Source: Phoronis australis (taxonomy: Eukaryota; Phoronida; Phoronidae). Taken from it: a DNA stretch of 24,539 bases. The DNA lies in assembly GCA_002633005.1 (NCBI GenBank), contig NMRA01000756.1, positions 1-24,539 on the forward strand, written 5' to 3'. The notes below the pieces were generated by a model. The model was not told the DNA's origin, did no database searches, and saw only the letters and a program-made list of their open reading frames with translations. A program made the position numbers and the translations under genes. Of this stretch, positions 19,749 to 24,539 are shown in pieces (position 1 is the stretch's first letter; every line of letters starts with the position of its first letter).

Positions 19749-19912
19749 CCAGGACCCAGTTGCATAAAAGTTATACGCCGTACATGTATAGCAACAAAGA
19801 CGTCGCATTATCACGCGTCACGTTGTTATTGTTGAACAATGCACCTGACGTCATGCAACAATCAAACTTATCCAGCGTATAACTTTTGAAGCTTTATGCA
19901 ACTCAGCCCAGG
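19749..19912. mobile_element. 164-bp MITE-like inverted-repeat element
   Basis: The left end (CCAGGACCCAGTTGCATAAA...AGTTATACGC, 19749-19778) is matched by the reverse complement of the right end (GCGTATAACTTTTGAAGC-TTTATGCAACT, 19875-19903, then CAGCCCAGG). The two share AGTTGCATAAA and AGTTATACGC, separated by a 6-7 base insertion on the right. It is non-coding, and a perfect CRE (TGACGTCA) sits at 19846-19853. No clean target duplication is visible, so the exact borders may be off by a few bases. Confidence 0.75.
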
Positions 19913-20275
19913 CGGTCTCAAGCTTTCAATTGTTAGTTGCACGAATTCTTGACGCAATAATGGCTTTGAGCTGTTAACGAATTTATATTATTTTTCACGA
20001 AAATTTTCTTAAAAAATAGTTCTTATCCAAGTGCAGTTGGTCAAGTGACCACCAATGTATTGCAGTTCACAATACACGTGCAATTAACATGAATGATAAT
20101 AAGTCTATTGGCCTATGTTGAGGCCAAGCAAGCGCGGGAGCAATGGGTGAGGCAGTGTGGCGAATGTGCCACTTCTTGTTTGCTCGTGATGGTTATTTCA
20201 TTTTATCTTAGAGATGGAAACTAAGTGATCAAGTTGTTGTTCTCAGTAATGAAGTGAAAAAAATGAAAGGCTCAC
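19913..20275. other. minus-strand intron/flank downstream of SDR exon 2
   Basis: No coding frame recognised. It should be the start of the second SDR intron. Confidence 0.4.
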
Positions 20276-20493
20276 TCCCGGCGCCGTCGAAACAAGCTGC
20301 GTTGTTCACCAATATATCAATCTTCCCATTATTGGCATCAGCCACAGCTTTTACTGCTTCTGGGAATTTCTTCAGGTCGGCAAGGTCCACCTTACAGAAA
20401 GACACCTTGCCCCCTCTGGCATTGGTCTCCTTCACTACGGCGTTGGCAGTTTCCTCGTTTCTAGCAAAGATGACAACGATGGCGCCGTCGTTG
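20276..20493 (-). CDS. short-chain dehydrogenase/reductase, coding exon 2
   Basis: The exon is bounded by acceptor TTACTTCAG (AG at 20495-20494) and donor A|GTGAGC (intron from 20275). The upstream phase-2 codon (AG|C, Ser53) joins exon 1 without a stop. Residues ~53-125 contain the second Rossmann strand ending in AIVVIFARN, whose Arg favours NADP(H). They also contain KVDLADL (the Asp that contacts adenine) and KIDILVNNAA, the NNAG segment with Ala in place of the final Gly. After the donor the open frame soon becomes low-value sequence, supporting the splice choice. The active-site Ser and Tyr-x3-Lys lie in later exons not identified in this window. The substrate cannot be told. The reading frame is intact. 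Confidence 0.85.
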
Positions 20494-22049
20494 CTGAAGT
20501 AACAATACAGTACATGTAAATGAGCAGAACAGTTTTAAAACATGATTATCAACTATCCATTATAAGGAGATAGGAAGTTGCTGAATATTTTTTTTTTAAA
20601 TTTTGAATTAAAAGACCCAGTTTTGTTGGGTCTGGTTACAACACTACCGTTGTCAGCCATCTTTGCTCGCTGTATCTATGAAATCACCTGCAGCCTGTAA
20701 TAACAGCAATGCAATTAGAAAGTTGTGAACTCGAGAACAATGCAACAAAATGGTTAGCAAATACGTGATGCAGATAACGCGCTACGCGTGATTACTATTT
20801 GTTTATAAATTTCAAGTCTACTTCTGCGACTAAGCGCCTGTAAGATTCCCACGTTACTAGCCGCATGAGTACAATAAGTTGTATTCTCCCTTCTTAGTTC
20901 TATTCTCTTTACTTGATGAATTGCAGTTGTCGATATTCATACTTCTCTTAATGTTCCAAACGACGTTCATTCGTCTTGCTTGTTCAACTGAATAAAACGC
21001 ATTGAAATACCTGCGGGTTATCATCTAATGGTGCCGTGAATAAAGCGATGAAATGCTAGTAGGCATGGTCGTGAACATGGCGGCGTGCATTACCGGTAAT
21101 GGAACAAAGCGCGCGCTAGATTAATGGTTGCACAGGAAACACTGCACAAGGTCGCGTGGGAGTACATGTTTACCGCTGTTAAAATTAGCATGTTCTTTAA
21201 AAAGTTTAACATTGATTGTTTTTATATTAAAAGCTGTTATAGAGTTGCATCCTCTTGTAAAGTTTTTTTCTGACAATAAAACTATCTGTAAGGGGTATGA
21301 CTGTATCACGTAGCAGCTCACGCGATTGGTCAAAAATGAACAGTAAAGGTAGGTTTTTAAACTCAACATAACTGAGTAGAATATGAAACTTTTTTATGTA
21401 AAAGTTGTACCCTTCGTAGAGTTAAATTATGTGACACGAGTTACACTTTTCTGGAAATGCTTCCTTCAATTCCGACCCATCTGAACAATATCCCGTTACA
21501 TTCTATACTAATTTGGACCTCTTTTTACCAAAGTAACCCGAGGGTGGCTTTATACTTAATTCAGAAAACGATAACCTAAATTCTGACCTCGATTTGCAGA
21601 TAACATTGAAAAACTTTATCGTAAGTGTTTGCGTTATTACAAGGCACACGTTAAGGAATTTTGCCATGTCATGTAACCAGCAATACATGGATATTTTTGC
21701 ATGTAACAACCAGTCTCTACGAGTGACTTCGAAACGAATATGTAGATGAACGTCTTTGGTGTCTTTCAACTTGAATGCAGCCAGAAGTCATGTTTATTTT
21801 TTCTTACTCAGCGGTATAGAACTGAGCGAATGTTGCACAAACATAATGTTATGACAAAACGAAACATCGACTCACAATACACAATAATGAAATTGAGGCG
21901 GGGGATGCTGTCTCAGATGAACATCAAACTATGAGCAGGATAACTTAAATTGTGTTTGCGATATACGGACCAATATAATACTATTTGGGTTTTTTGTATG
22001 CGACCGATGGATTTGTTTCAATTGCAATGTCAGTCATACATGTAATTAC
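20494..22049 (-). other. SDR intron 1
   Basis: A 1556-base intron with donor GTAATT and acceptor TTACTTCAG. It includes a 14-base perfect palindrome CATTACCGGTAATG at 21088-21101 and no supported gene; minus-strand open frames at 21121-21369 and 21503-21769 have no family resemblance. Confidence 0.7.
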
Positions 22050-22207
22050 CTCAATCGTTCCACGATGGCTCGACCAATTCCATAGTTACCGCCAGTCACT
22101 ATTGCTACCTTTCCGAGCAGGCGACCCTTTGTAAATTCTTGGTCAAGCTTGGGTTGACTATAAGTCTCGGAATATTCTTTGGCCGAATACGGATCATGAG
22201 TTGCCAT
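22050..22207 (-). CDS. short-chain dehydrogenase/reductase, coding exon 1
   Basis: ATG at 22207-22205 sits in a good Kozak context (AAGATGG). The exon encodes 52 residues plus two bases and ends at AG|GTAATT (donor 22049-22048). Residues 1-32 are a polar N-terminal extension. Residues 33-45 (KVAIVTGGNYGIG) are the first strand and the dinucleotide-binding TGxxxGIG loop that defines classical SDRs, followed by helix GRAIVERL. There is no signal peptide, so the enzyme is probably cytosolic or peripheral. Splicing to 20493 gives a continuous SDR N-terminal half. It is the cleanest host gene in the window. Full genes of this family encode about 250-300 residues, so roughly half is missing here. 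Confidence 0.88.
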
Positions 22208-22299
22208 CTTGTCGACATAAATTGTTATCTATGCACTGCTGTATAAGAGGTGTAACCAGGAGAGCTTTCCGTAGACCTACCTTCTCGCGATAAATTCAA

Positions 22300-22340
22300 G
22301 TGATAAGGATGACGTTTGGCGTCATGAACATGACGTCAAA
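22300..22340 (-). promoter_or_regulatory. cluster of CRE/ATF-like sites upstream of SDR
   Basis: A perfect palindromic CRE, TGACGTCA, at 22331-22338 is accompanied by half-sites ATGACG (22309-22314) and GCGTCAT (22319-22325), about 100-130 bases upstream of the SDR ATG. CREB/ATF-family proteins bind this motif. Promoter use is inferred from position; no TATA box is obvious. Confidence 0.5.
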
Positions 22341-22399
22341 TATCATAAGTCATTTGTCATATCGTGTTGATTTACTTTTTTTCTTCTTCTGTTGACAAA

Positions 22400-22565
22400 G
22401 GATGTTACTTCATCCCCATACGCGATGAATCTGTCGAGGGAAATACGACCATGTAATAAAGTTTTCCGTATTCACCTCCCGCACTACTTCAACAGTGACC
22501 TCTGGCATGGAAAGTTCAAAAAGTAGGTCATATGTCGACTCGACGTCTTCAGTCGGTTCCATCAT
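22400..22565 (-). repeat. inverted dispersed repeat with coding-like block (copy 2)
   Basis: On the minus strand this is the partner of 13019-13165. The frame here is open longer, from about 22619 to TGA at about 22410. It includes an ATG-led 51-codon segment (MMEPTEDVESTYDLLFELSM then VTVEVVREVNTENFITW). Differences from the other copy in the shared part are few and largely silent or single substitutions (Val/Met, Ser/Pro). It lies just upstream of the SDR promoter, on the same strand. No family recognised. Confidence 0.6.
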
Positions 22566-23008
22566 CAAACTTTCCAAATATAGTTTAAAGAAACGCAGTT
22601 GCAGCAGTGTAACTAACACTCGCCATGCAACCAGGCCCTAAACGTAAAATCTGAAACAAAACTGTTAATTACAAGACACTTATGTCGCTGTTTTCAATTG
22701 CTGAATACCATATTATCTGCAACTCAGGCGCCGATTCCTAGGAAACTAAAATATCAAATGTTGTTTTTTAATTAGTTCCAGTAGATGTTACAAGTTCACT
22801 GCACAGTTGCTGTTGTTTTCATCTTTGTTACCTCTTTTCAAGAAATAAATCGTTATTTTTAAAACTGTTTCTTTTGCAAGAGAAAACTTGCAACGGCTAA
22901 CGCGCAAGTAGATACATGTACATATAGGATGTGATCCGCCATGTGAACAGTGTGGTTGAAGCATTTGGAAAATTTGCCGAAAAATTGTAAGAAACGTAGA
23001 AATATGAA
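22566..23008. repeat. spacer with second inverted-repeat block (22925-22995)
   Basis: The block at 22925-22995 is the reverse-complement partner of 12885-12955. It shares GTGATCCGCCAYGTGAACAGT. The remainder up to the hairpin has no supported gene; the 130-codon minus frame running through it (22788-23180) crosses the hairpin and looks fortuitous. Confidence 0.55.
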
Positions 23009-23163
23009 GCGCATGGGATAAATACAAAACGTACCTCGATTGGCGTACAAGAAGTAATATCACACTCGACCTTATTCCGTGTATCGATAGGCGGAATAAT
23101 GTCTCGTGGGATATTACGTCATGTACTCCACTCTCGGCACGTTTTGTGTATTTATCCTGTACG
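23009..23163. repeat. long hairpin (foldback) repeat, ~70-bp arms
   Basis: The left arm 23009-23079 (GGGATAAATACAAAACGTACC... AGTAATATCACAC...TTATTCCG) pairs with the right arm 23092-23163 (CGGAATAATGTCTCGTGGGATATTACG...CACGTTTTGTGTATTTATCC). About four of five positions match, and the loop is about 12 bases (TGTATCGATAGG). A lone arm occurs at 3249-3311. It has no coding capacity. It is directly followed by the palindrome-bearing repeat. Confidence 0.8.
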
Positions 23164-23310
23164 CGTGATAGTACGGCCACGAAATACGGGCCGTAGGGCC
23201 TATTGTGAGGTTTGATATGGAAGAACTACTTTTCCATATTCAACGCGCGTTGAATGCCTTCATTCTCGCCAAAATTCCCTCCTGAGAAAACAATACACTA
23301 TAATGAGAAG
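23164..23310. repeat. dispersed repeat with 18-bp palindrome (second copy)
   Basis: Direct diverged copy of 2206-2360, carrying the perfect palindrome ATTCAACGCGCGTTGAAT at 23238-23255. Here it abuts the hairpin on its left; at the first locus it does not. Confidence 0.75.
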
Positions 23311-23312
23311 AA

Positions 23313-23313
<1 letters not shown>

Positions 23314-23392
<79 letters not shown>
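23314..23392. repeat. (CA)n microsatellite
   Basis: Uninterrupted CA dinucleotides for about 79 bases, ended by an ambiguous base N at 23393. The true length is probably uncertain because assemblies collapse such tracts. Confidence 0.97.
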
Positions 23393-23393
23393 N

Positions 23394-24539
23394 ATTAGTA
23401 CGTAGCATAATTTAAAAAGCTATATTTCGAGACACGTGTATCTCATCATCTGGCTACTATTTACAACTAGTTGTTGTGTGTTTATTCGCAGAGACGTTGT
23501 ATTTTGCTCATATCAAACTTAATCATTTTCCAGAAATACATGTAGTTGTGTGAAGAGCAATACCAAATTTCTGAAGTCAGTTTAAAAAAAACAGACCCCT
23601 GATACAAGAAAGGCACCAAGTGAAACTGTCGCCATACTCTCCTCTCCTGATTTGTATGCTCATTGTTCAAGTGTTTACTACATTCTTGCTGTTAACGGAC
23701 CAGTCAGAGAATTTTAACGACCCGTGCACTAGTAATAGTAGTAGGCTAATAGTGAGGTGACTTATTTTACATGACGTATGCACCTCAGATCCTAGTTTTG
23801 CGTCTGCACAGGAAGACAGTTCATTTCAGTGGGAGACAAGTCAAGTTTGAGCGTCACAGTAGGCCATTCCCCGGTCGACTCCAGTTTCTGCTCCACACAG
23901 TTTCGCACCCTGGTCGACATCATGTTTACTCCCAGCATCTCCAGTCGATCTCCACTTTATCCCCTACAGGACCGATGGTTTGTGGACGACCTGGCAAATG
24001 TACGATTTTTTATAGTTCAACCTTCAGCCCGGCCCGGAGAACCTTGCATTAATTTCAAGATTATCTGTTCAAAGCCATAGACTGCATCAGCGTATTAAGC
24101 AGGGGGCCGCGGGCGGCAGGGAGGGGGTAATATACCTCCAGATGCCCCAAAAAATAAGGAACATTTGGGCTAAATAAGTTACAAAGTAAAAAGGAACGGC
24201 ATTGGTGGAGCAGCCAATAGAAAACAACCCAAACGACGTACATGTAAGTGGAACCGGTGGCGACCAGGGGGGTTGTGGAAAGCCCTGTCGCATATCCCTT
24301 GAGCAGTGACAGAGCTTCCAAATCTGGGGCGATATTAATACCAGGCCAAGATTTAATAGTAAGTCAAGCTAAAACTATGCTCAATTTCTAAACCTATTAA
24401 AAACAACCAATGTTCAATATCTAGAGCCAGAATTGTGTGCATTCCTATACCACGTCTGCATAAGTCTCTGCAAATCTAAACACATTCTCCTGTTTTGGGA
24501 CTTTCAAAATCCCGACAGTACTCATACCGTGCAGGTCTG
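23394..24539. other. no recognisable gene
   Basis: Plus frames at 23771-24080 and minus frames at 24061-24360 are open but have no family resemblance or convincing starts; the minus frame is hydrophobic and lacks an ATG at its 5' end. Nothing else is supported apart from the G-rich run listed separately. Confidence 0.4.
24102..24127 (+). other. G-quadruplex-like run
   Basis: There are four G-runs of three or more (24102-24106, 24111-24113, 24119-24121, 24123-24127) with loops of 4, 5 and 1 bases. This fits the usual G3+N1-7 pattern. Folding is inferred. Confidence 0.6.

Noticed and set aside
22788-23180. 130-codon minus-strand open frame
   Set aside because: It runs through the hairpin repeat and lacks domain features, so it is most simply a fortuitous opening.
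23314-23392. CA tract as a sign of a CRISPR-like or regulatory array
   Set aside because: Plain dinucleotide microsatellite with no spacers.
24061-24360. Hydrophobic minus-strand frame that might be a small membrane protein
   Set aside because: No ATG at its beginning, no splice acceptor of quality and no family resemblance.

Overview
The window looks like nuclear DNA of an animal, most likely a marine invertebrate. It is AT-rich, genes are split by GT-AG introns, and TACATGTA words are frequent. It also holds a CA microsatellite, a non-LTR (LINE) retrotransposon, several small inverted-repeat elements, and standalone exons of the P2X7 C-terminal ('ballast') type. I cannot fix the phylum from sequence alone; hemichordate, amphioxus, echinoderm and lophotrochozoan genomes all carry such families. 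There is no rRNA, tRNA, CRISPR array or operon.

Layout, left to right. 1-1620: degenerate ~320-bp repeat units interrupted by a ~370-bp foldback made of CGGACTCA-type words. 2206-2360 and 3249-3311: pieces of a repeat family that recurs at 23009-23310. 3580-5500: two exons, joined across a 1179-bp intron, of a broken P2X7-ballast-type gene. 6520-11962: a complete LINE of the L1/Tx1 type on the minus strand, with a 16-bp target-site duplication, both ORFs and a poly(A) tail. It is disabled by at least nine ORF2 lesions and one in ORF1. 11992-12115 and 13783-13942: a truncated and a complete copy of a small DNA transposon with CAGWGGCGGAT ends. 13019-13165: a coding-like repeat whose inverted partner lies at 22415-22560. 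14676-15234: a decayed THAP zinc finger and a Ser-rich stretch, followed at about 15420-16070 by a fragment of a second, unrelated reverse transcriptase. 16080-19748: no recognised gene. 19749-19912: another small inverted-repeat element. 20276-22207 (minus strand): the first two coding exons of a short-chain dehydrogenase/reductase (SDR). This is the only intact coding sequence I can support, and it has a cluster of CREB/ATF-like sites upstream. 23009-24539: a long hairpin repeat, a (CA)n tract ending in one N, a G-quadruplex-like run and otherwise unremarkable sequence.

The genes do not form a pathway. The locus is one partly visible host gene (SDR), one decayed multicopy-type gene (P2X7-like), and a dense layer of retrotransposons and short palindromic elements. 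I found no convincing undescribed multi-gene system. The most unusual items are the decayed THAP domain directly ahead of an RT fragment, the palindrome-rich repeat family, the nested foldback, and the conserved inverted coding-like repeat. All comparisons were done by eye, so identities are approximate.
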